Positions 26,550-35,803 of a stretch of DNA of 64,000 bases are shown here, piece by piece (the stretch's first letter is position 1; the number at the start of each line of letters is the position of its first letter). This DNA comes from Paraburkholderia sp. (GTDB taxonomy: Bacteria; Pseudomonadota; Gammaproteobacteria; Burkholderiales; Burkholderiaceae). Made by a program: the position numbers and the translations under genes. A model generated the notes under the pieces. The model worked only from the letters and a program-made list of their open reading frames with translations. It searched no databases and had not been told where the DNA came from. The stretch spans positions 310,001-374,000 of the forward strand of contig NZ_JAPWKB010000002.1 in NCBI RefSeq assembly GCF_028283785.1. The letters are read 5' to 3'.

Positions 26550-26730
26550 GCGGGTGTGTGTCCCCCACACGCCATAACCCGCGACGCGACTAAAACTTGT
26601 TTCATTTTTCTAGTCGTGGGCTGTTAAGCACCGCTCTCCAGAATGCACGCACGGACAGTCCACCCTTCGACTGTCCTGCCGACACACGCCCGCGCAGATT
26701 CATTCGCGCCTCTGAACGGAGCTGCTTCCG

Positions 26731-29700
26731 ATGTTAAAAATAGTCCGGCTTGCTTTGACCCGGCCCTACACGTTTATCGTGCTGGCGTTGCTGATCCTGC
26801 TGATCGGCCCGCTTTCCGCGATGCGTACCCCGACGGATATCTTTCCCGATATCCGGATTCCCGTGATCAGCGTCGTCTGGAGTTACAGCGGCCTTCAGCC
26901 GGACGACATGTCCGGCCGGATCGTCACGTACTACGAGCGCAGTCTCGGCACGACCGTCAACGACGTCGCGCATATCGAGTCGCAATCGTTCCGCAGTTAC
27001 GGGATCGTCAAGGTGTTCTTCCAGCCGACTGTCGATATCCGCACGGCGACCGCGCAGGTCACGTCGGTTTCGCAGACGGTGCTCAAGCAGATGCCGCCCG
27101 GCACCACGCCGCCGCAGATCCTGAACTACAACGCGTCGACGGTGCCGGTGCTGCAACTGGCGCTGACCAGCAATACGCTGAACGAACAGCAACTCGGCGA
27201 CTACGCGACCAACTTTATCCGTCCGCAATTGCTGAGCGTGCCGGGCGTCGCGATTCCGACGCCGTATGGCGGCAAGACGCGTGAAGTACAGATCGACCTG
27301 AACCCGCAGGCGTTGCAAGCGAAGAAGCTGTCCGCGCAGGATGTCGCGACGGCGCTCGCGGCGCAGAACCAGATCATTCCCGCAGGCACGGAGAAGATCG
27401 GCCGGTTCGAATACAACGTCAAGCTGAACAACAGCCCGCTCGCACTCGACGAACTGAACGACCTGCCGATCAAAACCGTCGATGGCGCGACGATCTTTAT
27501 CCGCGACGTCGCGCACGTTCGCGACGGCTATCCGCCGCAGGGCAATATCGTGCGCGTGGACGGGCATCGCGCGGTGCTGATGAGCATTCTGAAGAACGGC
27601 TCGGCATCGACGCTCGACATCATTTCGGGCATCAAGGCGCAACTGCCGCGCATCGAATCGACGTTGCCGCCCAGTCTGAAACTGGTCGCGATGGGCGATC
27701 AGTCCACCTTCGTGAAGGGTGCTGTCAGCGGTGTGGCGCGTGAAGGCGTGATCGCGGCGGCGTTGACTTCGCTGATGATCCTGCTGTTCCTCGGCAGCTG
27801 GCGCTCGACGCTTATCATCGCTGCGTCGATTCCGCTCGCCGTGCTCGCGGCGATTGCCGGTCTCGCCGCGATGGGCGAAACGCTCAACGTGATGACGCTC
27901 GGCGGACTCGCGCTCGCGGTCGGGATTCTGGTGGACGACGCCACCGTCACGATCGAAAACATCAACTGGCATCTGGAGCAAGGCAAGGACGTGCGCGCGG
28001 CGATTCTCGACGGTGCCGCGCAGATCGTGGCGCCGGCCTTCGTGTCGCTGCTGTGTATCTGTATCGTGTTCGTGCCGATGCTGCTGCTCAACGGTATCGC
28101 GCGATTCCTGTTCGTGCCGATGGCCGAAGCCGTGATCTTCGCGATGATCGCGTCGTTCATCCTGTCGCGCACGTTCGTGCCGATGATGGCGCAGTATCTG
28201 CTGAAGCCGCATGCATCGGGCGGCCACGCGTCCGGCGAACTCGCGGCATTGATGGACCCGCACGGCGGCCACGCTGCGCCGCCTTCGCGCAATCCGCTGG
28301 TGCGGTTCCAGCGCGGTTTCGAGCATCGCTTCGAGCGCGTGCGCGCGGTCTACCGGATCGTGCTCGGCCTCGCGCTGACGCATCGCAAGCGCTTCGTCAC
28401 CGGCTTTCTGGCGGTGGTCGCGCTGTCGTTTCTGCTGGTGCCGTGGCTCGGCCGCAACTTCTTCCCGGACATCGACGCCGGTGCAATCGCGATTCACGTG
28501 CGCGCGCCGATCGGCACGCGTACCGAAGATACCGCCGAAACGCTCGACCGTATCGAGAACGTGATTCGTCGTCAGATTCCGCCCGACCAGATGGCGAGCA
28601 TCGTCGACAACATCGGTCTGCCGAACAGCGGGATCAACCTGACATACAACAATAGCGGCACGATCGGGCCGCAGGACGGCGATATCCTGATTTCGCTGAA
28701 CCGGAATCACAGCCCGACCGCGCGCTACGTGCGCACGCTGCGCGAACTGTTGCCGCGCGCGTTTCCCGGCACGACCTTCGCGTTTCTGCCTGCGGACATC
28801 GTCAGTCAGATACTGAACTTCGGCGCGCCCGCACCGATCGATTTGCAGGTGGCCGGTCCGGACCGCGCGGGCAACCGTCGATACGCGAACGAAGTCATGC
28901 GCAGGATGCGCCTGATTCCCGGCATTGCCGATACGCGAATCCAGCAGGCATCGACGTATCCGCAACTCACCGTCAACGTGGATCGCGCGCGCGCCGACGA
29001 ACTCGGTATCACCGAACAGGACGTGACGAATTCGGTCGTGGCCAGCCTGTCCGGCACGAGTCAGGTGTCGCCGACGTACTGGCTGAATCCGAACAACGGC
29101 GTGTCGTATCCGATCGTCGCGCAGACGCCGCAATACCGGATGACGTCGCTGTCGAACCTGTTCAACCTGCCGGTCACCAGCAAGACCGGACAGTCGCAGA
29201 TTCTCGGCGGTATCGCGACGGTCACGCGCGGCGTCGGCAATGCGGTGGTGTCGCACTACAACATCGAGCCGCTGTACGACATCTACGCGACGCCGCAAGG
29301 CCGCGATCTCGGCGCGGTCGCGTCGGATATCGACAAGATCGTCAAGGACACCGCGAACGACGTGCCGAAGGGATCGATCGTCACGCTGCGCGGCCAGGTG
29401 CAGACCATGAACAGTTCGTTCACCGGCCTGCTGCTCGGTCTGGCCGGCGCGATCGTGCTGATCTATCTGCTGATCGTCGTGAACTTCCACTCGTGGAGCG
29501 ACGCGTTCGTGATCGTCACCGCGTTGCCCGCAGCGCTCGCGGGGATTGTCTGGATGCTGTTCACCACGCATACGCCGCTCTCGGTTCCCGCGTTGACGGG
29601 CGCGATTCTCTGCATGGGCGTCGCGACCGCGAACAGCATTCTGGTGGTCAGCTTCGCGCGCGAGCGGCTCGCGATCAACGGCAACGCGCTGGTCGCGGCC

Positions 29701-29973
29701 ATGGAAGCGGGTTTCACGCGTTTCCGGCCGGTGCTGATGACCGCGCTGGCCATGATTATCGGCATGGCGCCGATGGCGCTCGGCATGGGCGACGGCGGCG
29801 AACAGAACGCGCCGCTCGGCCGCGCGGTGATCGGCGGTTTGATCTGCGCCACCTTCGCGACGCTGCTGTTCGTGCCCGTCGTCTTCAGCCTCGTCCACCG
29901 ACGCGACAACGCCGCTCACGGCGCGTCGCAGGATCACTCTTCTACCGAACCCGGAGTTCTCCATGTCCACTGA
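26731..29973 (+). CDS. RND-family efflux permease (inner-membrane pump)
   Basis: A 1080-residue RND permease with the expected 12 helices and two large periplasmic loops. Helix 4 carries the proton-relay pair in GILVDDATVTIEN, and the first loop starts IFPDIRIPVISVVWSYSGLQ. It ends in a His-rich tail. The next two genes encode the membrane-fusion and outer-membrane partners, so this is a complete tripartite exporter spanning the envelope and driven by the proton gradient. The order permease, fusion protein, outer-membrane factor is not the most common one, in which the fusion protein comes first. The substrate (drug, solvent or metal) is not deducible, but the absence of CusA Met clusters argues against copper/silver. 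Confidence 0.92.
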   Translation: MLKIVRLALTRPYTFIVLALLILLIGPLSAMRTPTDIFPDIRIPVISVVWSYSGLQPDDMSGRIVTYYERSLGTTVNDVAHIESQSFRSYGIVKVFFQPTVDIRTATAQVTSVSQTVLKQMPPGTTPPQILNYNASTVPVLQLALTSNTLNEQQLGDYATNFIRPQLLSVPGVAIPTPYGGKTREVQIDLNPQALQAKKLSAQDVATALAAQNQIIPAGTEKIGRFEYNVKLNNSPLALDELNDLPIKTVDGATIFIRDVAHVRDGYPPQGNIVRVDGHRAVLMSILKNGSASTLDIISGIKAQLPRIESTLPPSLKLVAMGDQSTFVKGAVSGVAREGVIAAALTSLMILLFLGSWRSTLIIAASIPLAVLAAIAGLAAMGETLNVMTLGGLALAVGILVDDATVTIENINWHLEQGKDVRAAILDGAAQIVAPAFVSLLCICIVFVPMLLLNGIARFLFVPMAEAVIFAMIASFILSRTFVPMMAQYLLKPHASGGHASGELAALMDPHGGHAAPPSRNPLVRFQRGFEHRFERVRAVYRIVLGLALTHRKRFVTGFLAVVALSFLLVPWLGRNFFPDIDAGAIAIHVRAPIGTRTEDTAETLDRIENVIRRQIPPDQMASIVDNIGLPNSGINLTYNNSGTIGPQDGDILISLNRNHSPTARYVRTLRELLPRAFPGTTFAFLPADIVSQILNFGAPAPIDLQVAGPDRAGNRRYANEVMRRMRLIPGIADTRIQQASTYPQLTVNVDRARADELGITEQDVTNSVVASLSGTSQVSPTYWLNPNNGVSYPIVAQTPQYRMTSLSNLFNLPVTSKTGQSQILGGIATVTRGVGNAVVSHYNIEPLYDIYATPQGRDLGAVASDIDKIVKDTANDVPKGSIVTLRGQVQTMNSSFTGLLLGLAGAIVLIYLLIVVNFHSWSDAFVIVTALPAALAGIVWMLFTTHTPLSVPALTGAILCMGVATANSILVVSFARERLAINGNALVAAMEAGFTRFRPVLMTALAMIIGMAPMALGMGDGGEQNAPLGRAVIGGLICATFATLLFVPVVFSLVHRRDNAAHGASQDHSSTEPGVLHVH

Positions 29974-31180
29974 GATCGAGATCAACTCGCCCAAGCGTCT
30001 ACGTCATCTGAAACTGGTCGGCGTGATCGCCATTCTGGTGGCGGCCGGCATCGTGTCGAGCGGCATTATCAGCCGCGTGCATGCGAAGCAGACCATGACC
30101 ACCTGGTCCGCCGATCAGGCCGTGCCGACCGTCGCCGCGTATACGCCGAAGCAGGCCGATGCGGCGGGGTCGCTGGTGCTGCCCGGCCATCTGTCCGCGT
30201 ATGTGAACGCGCCGATCTACGCGCGCGTGTCCGGTTATCTGCATGCGTGGTACGCCGATATCGGCACGCACGTGAAGGCCGGCCAGTTGCTCGGCCAGAT
30301 CGATACGCCGGATCTGGACCAGCAGTTGATGCAGGCGCGTGCCGATTTGCAGAACGCCGTCGCGAACGAAAAGCTCGCGGCGACGACCGCACACCGCTGG
30401 TCGGAAATGCTGCAACAGGATTCGGTGTCGCAGCAGGACGCCGACGAAAAATCCAGCGATCTGATCGCGAAGCGCGCGACCGTCGATGCCGCGCAAGCGA
30501 ACGTGCGACGCCTCGAAGCGCTCGAATCGTTCAAGCGGATCACCGCGCCGTTCGACGGCGTCGTGACCGCGCGCACCACGGATGTCGGCGCGCTGATCAA
30601 CGCGGGCGGCGGCAGCGGACCGGAGCTGTTCAATGTGTCGGATGCGCACCGTTTGCGGGTGTATGTCAGCGTGCCGCAGGATCAGGCCGCCGCGATCAAG
30701 CCCGGCATGACCGCGACGCTGACCGTGCCGGAGCGTCCCGGCAAAACCTTCGACGCCACTCTGGTCAACACCGACGATTCGATCGCGCAGGCGTCCGGCA
30801 CCTTGCTGGTTCAACTGTCCGTCGATAACGCCGATGGTGTGCTGATTCCGGGCGAGTACACCGAAGTCCATTTCGCGACTCACGCCGATTCGCACGCGCT
30901 GTCCATTCCCGCAAGCTCGCTGATCTTCCGCGAACAGGGTCTGCAAGTGGCCGTGGTCGGGCCCGACGATCGCGCGGTGCTGCACGACGTGACGGTGCAA
31001 ACCGATCTTGGCCAGCGTGTCGAGATCGCCTCCGGCATCCGCGCCACCGATCGTGTGATCGACAATCCGCCGGATTCGCTGGTGTCGGGCGATCCGGTGC
31101 GCGTGCAGCAGGCCGCACCGGTGCAAGCTGCCGAATTGAGCCGTCCGGCCTCGCACGATGCGGAGCGCGCTCATGGATAA
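29963..31180 (+). CDS. Periplasmic membrane-fusion protein of the RND exporter
   Basis: A 405-residue HlyD/AcrA-type adaptor. One N-terminal membrane anchor (about residues 18-36) is followed by a biotinyl-lipoyl half (GHLSAYVNAPIYARVSGYL), an alpha-hairpin (about 120-175), the second lipoyl half (ITAPFDGVVTARTTDVGALI) and a beta-barrel. It links the inner-membrane pump to the outer-membrane channel. The start overlaps the permease stop by 11 bases, indicating translational coupling. An uncleaved anchor fits better than a lipoprotein, because no lipobox is present. Confidence 0.9.
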   Translation: MSTEIEINSPKRLRHLKLVGVIAILVAAGIVSSGIISRVHAKQTMTTWSADQAVPTVAAYTPKQADAAGSLVLPGHLSAYVNAPIYARVSGYLHAWYADIGTHVKAGQLLGQIDTPDLDQQLMQARADLQNAVANEKLAATTAHRWSEMLQQDSVSQQDADEKSSDLIAKRATVDAAQANVRRLEALESFKRITAPFDGVVTARTTDVGALINAGGGSGPELFNVSDAHRLRVYVSVPQDQAAAIKPGMTATLTVPERPGKTFDATLVNTDDSIAQASGTLLVQLSVDNADGVLIPGEYTEVHFATHADSHALSIPASSLIFREQGLQVAVVGPDDRAVLHDVTVQTDLGQRVEIASGIRATDRVIDNPPDSLVSGDPVRVQQAAPVQAAELSRPASHDAERAHG

Positions 31181-32633
31181 ACGCCGTCTATGCATCGCGC
31201 TGGCCGGCGCGGCGCTGGTCAGCGGCTGCTCGTTCGCGCCGCCCTATCACGCGCCCGCCACGTCGATTCCGACCGCGTTCAAGGAAGGCGGCGCATGGCA
31301 ACGCGCCCGTCCCGCCGACGACATTCCGCGTGACGCGTGGTGGCAGGCGTATCGCGATTCGCGGTTGAACGCACTCGAAACGCAAGTGGCCGCGAACAAT
31401 CCCGATCTCGACGCCGCAGTCGCGCGTCACGACGAGGCGAACGCGTATCTCGCGCAGGCGCGCTCCGGTTTCCTGCCGACCATCGGCGCGGGCGCGAGCG
31501 TGTCCCGTCAGCGGCAATCGGACACGCGACCGTTGCGCGGCTCGGACCAGCCGTCCACGTACAACACCGCGACGGTCGATGTCGGCATCAGCTACGACCT
31601 CGATCTGTGGGGCAAGGTGCGCAACGAAGTGAGCGCGGGCCGGGCCGCCGCCGAAGCCAGTGCCGCCGATCTCGCGTCGGTGCGGCTGAGCTTGCAGGCG
31701 AGTCTGGCGAACGCGTATTTCAATCTGCGCGGTCTCGATCAGCAGCAGCAACTGTTGACGGACACGATCGACACGTATCAGCGCGCGTTGAAGCTGACGC
31801 TCAGTCGTCACGCCGGCGGCATTGCGTCGGACCTCGATGTCTCGCGGGCGCAGACGCAACTCGCGTCCGCGCGCGCCGCCGCCGACGACGTGACAGCGCG
31901 CCGCGCGCTGTACGAGCACGCGATCGCCAGTCTCACGGGCGTCCCGGCGTCGAGCTTCTCGCTGGCCGCCGACACCGCGCCGGACTATCTGCCGTCGATC
32001 CCGGCCGGCGTGCCGGCTTCGCTGTTGCAGCGTCGCCCGGATGTGGCGGCAGCGGAGCGTCGCGTCGCACAGGCGAATGCGCAGATCGGCGTGGCGAAGG
32101 CCGCGTATTTTCCGGATCTGTCGCTGGGGCTGGACGGCGGTTTCCAGAGCGACACGCTGTCGCCGTGGATCATGGCGCCGAACGAAATCTGGTCGATGGG
32201 ACCGAGTCTGTTCATGACGATTTTCGACGGCGGCAAGCGCGCCGCGATCACGCATCAGGCGCAGGCGAAGCTCGCGGAGAACGGTGCGACGTACAAGGCG
32301 ACGGTATTGCTCGCGTTCCAGCAGGTCGAAGACAACCTCGCGCAACTGCATCATCTGGGTGACGAAGCGGTGAATCAGGATCAGGCGCTCGACGCGGCGA
32401 AACGGACCTTGCAGCTGTCGATGTCGCGGTATCGCGACGGCGTGGTCAGCTATCTCGATGTGGTGACGGCGCAGACGACGGAGTTGGATACGGAGGTCGT
32501 GGCGCTGAATTTGAAAACGCGCAGGCTGCTGGCGTCGGTGGGATTGATTCAGGCACTGGGCGGCGGGTGGATGGCTAAGGCCGGGCCGGTTGGTGCGGTT
32601 GTGCCGGTTACGCCGGTCGCGAAGGCGGTGTGA
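31173..32633 (+). CDS. Outer-membrane efflux lipoprotein (NodT/OprM type)
   Basis: A 486-residue outer-membrane factor. The signal sequence ends in a lipobox, LVSGC (Cys near residue 18). Two OEP repeats follow, with QQQLLTDTIDTYQRAL, GIASDLDVSRAQTQLA and the conserved LLQRRPDVAAAERRVAQANAQIGVA. Start ATG 31173 overlaps the upstream stop by 8 bases and has GGAG eight bases before it; an ATG 15 bases earlier is also possible. It completes the tripartite exporter as the TolC-like exit duct. Confidence 0.9.
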   Translation: MDKRRLCIALAGAALVSGCSFAPPYHAPATSIPTAFKEGGAWQRARPADDIPRDAWWQAYRDSRLNALETQVAANNPDLDAAVARHDEANAYLAQARSGFLPTIGAGASVSRQRQSDTRPLRGSDQPSTYNTATVDVGISYDLDLWGKVRNEVSAGRAAAEASAADLASVRLSLQASLANAYFNLRGLDQQQQLLTDTIDTYQRALKLTLSRHAGGIASDLDVSRAQTQLASARAAADDVTARRALYEHAIASLTGVPASSFSLAADTAPDYLPSIPAGVPASLLQRRPDVAAAERRVAQANAQIGVAKAAYFPDLSLGLDGGFQSDTLSPWIMAPNEIWSMGPSLFMTIFDGGKRAAITHQAQAKLAENGATYKATVLLAFQQVEDNLAQLHHLGDEAVNQDQALDAAKRTLQLSMSRYRDGVVSYLDVVTAQTTELDTEVVALNLKTRRLLASVGLIQALGGGWMAKAGPVGAVVPVTPVAKAV

Positions 32634-32654
32634 GCGACGTCGCTGGCGGACGGG

Positions 32655-34028
32655 CTACAGCAGGTCCGCGTCGACTTCGACCACCATCGGGGCGACGCGG
32701 AGAAGCCGGGCCGCCTGCGCGCAGATGAAGTCGGATACGCGTTGCACCAACTCGCGCTCGTCGTCGGCGTAGCTTGGCGAGTGGACGAGCGCGGGCGCGA
32801 GCCTCAACGCGGCATTCGACATCCGCGTCATCTCGCGCACCAGCAAAGCGCGTTGCGTTCCGGTCCGGAAGGCAAAATCCGCAAGCGAAAAAGCACCGAT
32901 GTCTTCCAGCCGAAAGGCATCGCCGTAGCCCATCGCCATGTCCTGCTCGACGTTCTCGCCGTATGCGTTGACAGAGACCAGATCGTAGAGCGGCGCCGGC
33001 ACGAGTCCCGCCCGATTCACGAAGAACGAGATGTTCTTGCCGTGCGCGTCGCTGTTGCCGATCAGCAGTTGCAGCAACGCCCACCGGATCATGAGCGTAC
33101 GCGCCGCGGCCGGGTTATCCAGATGCGGCGTCAGCGTAAAGAGCTTCTCGAAACTCACGCCTTCGCGGATATTCGCGACGTCGGGCGAGTTGCCGAAGTT
33201 GCGCTCGTATTTGGCCGACACCGGCAGGTCGAGCGCCTGGCAGCCGTCGATGATATGCAGACGGCGCACCGCCTGGATCGCAATGCCGTCGGCGTCCAGC
33301 GTCACGCTGCGGTCGAAGCGCTCGATCAGCAAGATCGGTTCGGGAATGCGGCGGATCGTCACCGGCGCGACGGGCAAACCCAGTCCGGCCGCGAGCGTCA
33401 TGCAGTAGTGCTCGTTGGCCACCATGAATGGCGTCGACGGATTGCGTGTCTCCGGCTTCAGGATGTGAGTCGAACTGAGCGACCCATCGGCCAGCGACAG
33501 CGTGTCGCCTTCGATCATCACCTGCAGCTTGTCCTGATAACCCGCAACGGACAGACGCACTTTTCGATCCCAAACCGGAAACGGAATCACGTCACGCTCA
33601 CGGATTCGCTCGCTCAGTTCAGCTTCGGAAATCACGCGGCGGATCGGCTCCGCGTCCGGTTGCGGTTGCGGTTGCGGTTGCGGTTCGTCCACGCCGTCGC
33701 GCTGCGCGTCGGGCAGAAAACTCAGCGCGCCGACCGGCTCTTTGCCCAGCATCCGAATCAGGCCATACGCATTGTCTTTCGAGATTTGATACATGACGGA
33801 CGCGACTTCGAGCGCGCGTCCTTCCGGCAACAGGTTGGCGATAAACCGATGCACGACGCCCCGCGCCGGCGCGTCGCCGGAAAGCGGGATATGCGGTGAA
33901 AGCGGGAATCGGCCTTGGCTCGCGAGCCAGCCGGCGTCGTATTGGAAGCTGTACTCGTCATGCGACACGTCGAAGCCGAGATGTCCGACGGCCGCGTTTT
34001 GCGTCGATACCCGAAGTGTGTGCGCCAT
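32655..34028 (-). CDS. hipA: HipA-family serine/threonine kinase toxin
   Basis: A 457-residue HipA protein (E. coli HipA has 440). The regulatory Ser region is LSVAGYQDK; ATP binding STHILKPE; catalytic loop GNSDAHGKN; metal-binding LYDLVS. All key kinase residues are present, so it should be active. HipA kinases phosphorylate tRNA synthetases or related targets and slow growth; HipB neutralises and represses them. Near residue 125 there is a Pro-Gln repeat encoded by a hexanucleotide array. The start overlaps the hipB stop by one base (TGATG), showing coupling. It converges on the efflux operon with a 21-base gap. Confidence 0.9.
   Translation of the reverse strand: MAHTLRVSTQNAAVGHLGFDVSHDEYSFQYDAGWLASQGRFPLSPHIPLSGDAPARGVVHRFIANLLPEGRALEVASVMYQISKDNAYGLIRMLGKEPVGALSFLPDAQRDGVDEPQPQPQPQPDAEPIRRVISEAELSERIRERDVIPFPVWDRKVRLSVAGYQDKLQVMIEGDTLSLADGSLSSTHILKPETRNPSTPFMVANEHYCMTLAAGLGLPVAPVTIRRIPEPILLIERFDRSVTLDADGIAIQAVRRLHIIDGCQALDLPVSAKYERNFGNSPDVANIREGVSFEKLFTLTPHLDNPAAARTLMIRWALLQLLIGNSDAHGKNISFFVNRAGLVPAPLYDLVSVNAYGENVEQDMAMGYGDAFRLEDIGAFSLADFAFRTGTQRALLVREMTRMSNAALRLAPALVHSPSYADDERELVQRVSDFICAQAARLLRVAPMVVEVDADLL
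33658..33686 (-). repeat. Hexanucleotide array (GGTTGC)n inside hipA
   Basis: Four perfect GGTTGC units and a partial fifth encode a Pro-Gln dipeptide repeat in a loop of the toxin. Six bases per unit means that slippage adds or removes two residues without a frameshift, so length may vary between strains. Confidence 0.75.
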
Positions 34029-34333
34029 CAGCCGCCCTCCGACCCGCCCGGGCGCGATGGACGCGTCTCCAGCGCGTTCGCCGCTTCGTCTTTCGTCATC
34101 ACGAGAAGGGTCAACCCAAAGCCGTCCAGGACCTTGAATACCTTGTCGAGACTGACTGCCCTGCCGTTTTCGAGTCGCGAAAGGACATCCGTGGAGACGC
34201 CGACTTGCGCCGCCGCGTCGTCGATACGAAGTTGACTGTGCGCGCGCCGGTTACGCACCAGCAGGCCGAGCGCAGCCATATCTGCGGCCAATGGTTGCAG
34301 ATCGGCGTCGGGACTGGGCAAGCGACGAGCCAT
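34028..34333 (-). CDS. hipB: HipB-like XRE-family antitoxin/repressor
   Basis: A 101-residue protein with an XRE helix-turn-helix (LLVRNRRAHSQLRIDDAAAQ, then VGVSTDVLSRLENGRAVSLDKVFKVLDGFGL; about residues 24-78). It lies directly upstream of hipA with a one-base overlap, the standard antitoxin-toxin order. It is expected to dimerise on operators upstream of its own start, where three repeats and a palindrome are present. The acidic, disordered C-terminal tail (DEAANALETRP) fits an antitoxin that is degraded by Lon. Confidence 0.88.
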   Translation of the reverse strand: MARRLPSPDADLQPLAADMAALGLLVRNRRAHSQLRIDDAAAQVGVSTDVLSRLENGRAVSLDKVFKVLDGFGLTLLVMTKDEAANALETRPSRPGGSEGG

Positions 34334-34362
34334 AGTTCCTATATACCAGGAATAATCGGAGA

Positions 34363-34383
34363 TATCCGCAGATAAAGCGGATA
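34363..34383. promoter_or_regulatory. Probable HipB operator TATCCGC-N7-GCGGATA
   Basis: A perfect 7-bp inverted repeat with a 7-base spacer, 30 bases upstream of the hipB start. E. coli HipB binds TATCC-N8-GGATA sites; here the same half-sites are separated by 11 bases. Position and half-site sequence both suit autorepression. Confidence 0.6.
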
Positions 34384-34384
34384 G

Positions 34385-34500
34385 TTTCGATAATATCAGA
34401 ATTAAGCCGTCGAACGTGATTAACGCGGCTTTATTTCGACAATATCAGAACAATCGGGCTATTCGATGGGTTTACAGCGATTGTTCCGATATTGTCGAAA
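34385..34500. repeat. Three copies of TTTCGAyAATATCrGAA in the hipBA control region
   Basis: Copy 1 (34385-34401) and copy 2 (34434-34450) are direct; copy 3 (34484-34500) is inverted. Copies 2 and 3 extend to 24 bases (34434-34457 and 34477-34500) with 22 identical positions, forming an inverted pair with a 19-base centre. Likely additional regulator-binding sites. Confidence 0.75.
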
Positions 34501-34749
34501 CAATCGGCGGATGCCTCATTCCGTCTCCCATGCCGATTCCCTCGCCTTCCCGACTAAAACTCTTTTCACCTTCCTACCACCGAACCGCTAAATCCCGTTC
34601 GTTATCCTGCCTGTCAACCGAAACTCATCGACACATTCCGCCATGAATCAAACCGCAGGCCGAACAGGACGGCCAGATGAATTATCTGAATCACCTGTAT
34701 CGCTGACCACTTCGTTGAATGACTGACTCACTGAATCACTGAACGCCCC

Positions 34750-34905
34750 ATGACGATCCGTACCGCGATCCGCCGATCGCTTGCTTATGCCACCGTCGCG
34801 CTCGCGGCCGGAATGCTGTTGTCCGGTTGCGCGTCGGCGGGTCCGAATACGCCCGACGGCTGCGTCGGTCCGCCCAGCTTCTGCACACCGTATTTCGGCT
34901 CGTGA
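34750..34905 (+). CDS. Small outer-membrane-type lipoprotein (51 residues)
   Basis: A 51-residue protein whose start (MTIRTAIRRSLAYATVALAA) is a lipoprotein signal with lipobox LLSGC, Cys at residue 27. The mature part is only ~25 residues, Gly/Pro-rich, with two further Cys (GCVGPP, FCTPYF) that could form a disulfide. It is followed immediately by a strong terminator. Small lipoproteins of this sort are common in Burkholderiaceae and have no known role. The signal, stop and terminator make this a real gene despite its size. Confidence 0.7.
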   Translation: MTIRTAIRRSLAYATVALAAGMLLSGCASAGPNTPDGCVGPPSFCTPYFGS

Positions 34906-34913
34906 CACATGAA

Positions 34914-34947
34914 AAAGGCCCGCGCTCTCGACGAGACGCGGGCCTTT
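34914..34947. terminator. Bidirectional terminator after the small lipoprotein gene
   Basis: AAAGGCCCGCG (34914-34924) pairs with CGCGGGCCTTT (34937-34947) around a 12-base loop. A-run on the left and T-run on the right allow termination in both directions, serving the lipoprotein gene and the convergent regulator gene. Confidence 0.85.
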
Positions 34948-34994
34948 CTACGCTTGCCGGCAGCTACGCATCCAGCGCGTCGGTCAACGGATTA

Positions 34995-35723
34995 TCAATG
35001 CGGCAACGCGTTGATCTGATAGCCGTAGCGGCTGACCGTTTCGATCTGCACGCGCGGCATCCGTTCGAGCAGTTTCCGCCGCAGACGCGACACCACCAGA
35101 TTGACGCTCGACGGATCGACCTCGTCGCTTTCGGGCCACGCGTAACGGATCAACTGCTCGCGCGGCACCGGCGCATTCGGCTGACGCAGCAGGCATTCGA
35201 GCAACAGATATTCGCGTCGCGTGACGCCCATCCGTTGCTCGCCTTCGACCAGTTCGCGTGTCGCCGCATCGAGCGTGAGGCCGGACGCGGCACGCTGCGT
35301 ATCGACGCTATCCGCGCCGGTCGTTCCGTGTCCGTCCGGCACGCGCGCGAGCCTCGATGCCGCGAAGCGCCGCAGCGCCTGCATCCGTTCGTGCAGTTCG
35401 ATAAACGAATAGGGCAGACCGAAACACGCATCGGCACCGGCGCGTAGCATCAGCGCGCGATCGTGCGGCGTCGTCGCGCCGAGCACGGCGACGATCGACG
35501 CGCCGCCCGCAGCCGATACGAACTGCGGCAACGCATCGAGCGCGGCATCGCACATCGCGCGCTCCGGCGACATCACGACGATCACGTCGAACGGTTCCTG
35601 TGCGGCGAGAAACACGCCGTCGCGCAGATCGGTCGTGCGTTGCAGGCTGTGCGCGCTTTCTTGCAGCGCCTTCAGCAGCCAGAGGGCTTCAGGATGATCA
35701 GGTGAAACGAGCAGAACGCGCAT
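34995..35723 (-). CDS. OmpR-type regulator with a degenerate receiver
   Basis: A 242-residue protein. The N-terminal half has the receiver fold (MRVLLVSPDHPEA, FDVIVVMSPE, GADACFGLPYSFIEL) but lacks the phospho-acceptor Asp (Met in its place), the conserved Lys (Leu in place of Lys in the KPF position) and the usual Thr/Ser; the acidic pocket is reduced to SPD. The C-terminal winged helix is intact (TRREYLLLECLL, VNLVVSRLRRKL, SRYGYQI). It is therefore probably phosphorylation-independent. It follows a complete response regulator and kinase on the same strand with an 80-base gap. Start ATG 35723 matches the receiver start; a TTG 24 bases upstream is unlikely. Confidence 0.85.
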   Translation of the reverse strand: MRVLLVSPDHPEALWLLKALQESAHSLQRTTDLRDGVFLAAQEPFDVIVVMSPERAMCDAALDALPQFVSAAGGASIVAVLGATTPHDRALMLRAGADACFGLPYSFIELHERMQALRRFAASRLARVPDGHGTTGADSVDTQRAASGLTLDAATRELVEGEQRMGVTRREYLLLECLLRQPNAPVPREQLIRYAWPESDEVDPSSVNLVVSRLRRKLLERMPRVQIETVSRYGYQINALPH

Positions 35724-35803
35724 GAATCCATCAGTCCAGCGGGACAATCACAACACGACGACACCGCATTACACGGCACGACGTCATCCGGAATAGCCGG
35801 GCG

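Larger units (their letters stand above)
34334..34749. promoter_or_regulatory. hipBA upstream region, A/T-rich with repeated sites
   Basis: This 416-base gap is far A/T-richer than the rest of the window. It contains a palindrome (34363-34383) and three copies of a 17-24 base element (34385-34401, 34434-34457, 34477-34500 inverted), described separately. The segment 34510-34740 precedes the small lipoprotein gene and includes short imperfect repeats of GAATCA/TGAATGA type (34680-34740). No tRNA or further ORF is convincing. Confidence 0.6.

Noticed and set aside
26734..29994. A 1086-codon open frame on the minus strand opposite the RND permease
   Set aside because: It is the antisense shadow of a GC-rich gene: Arg/His/Asp-rich, no domain, no ribosome site; the plus strand encodes a clear RND pump.
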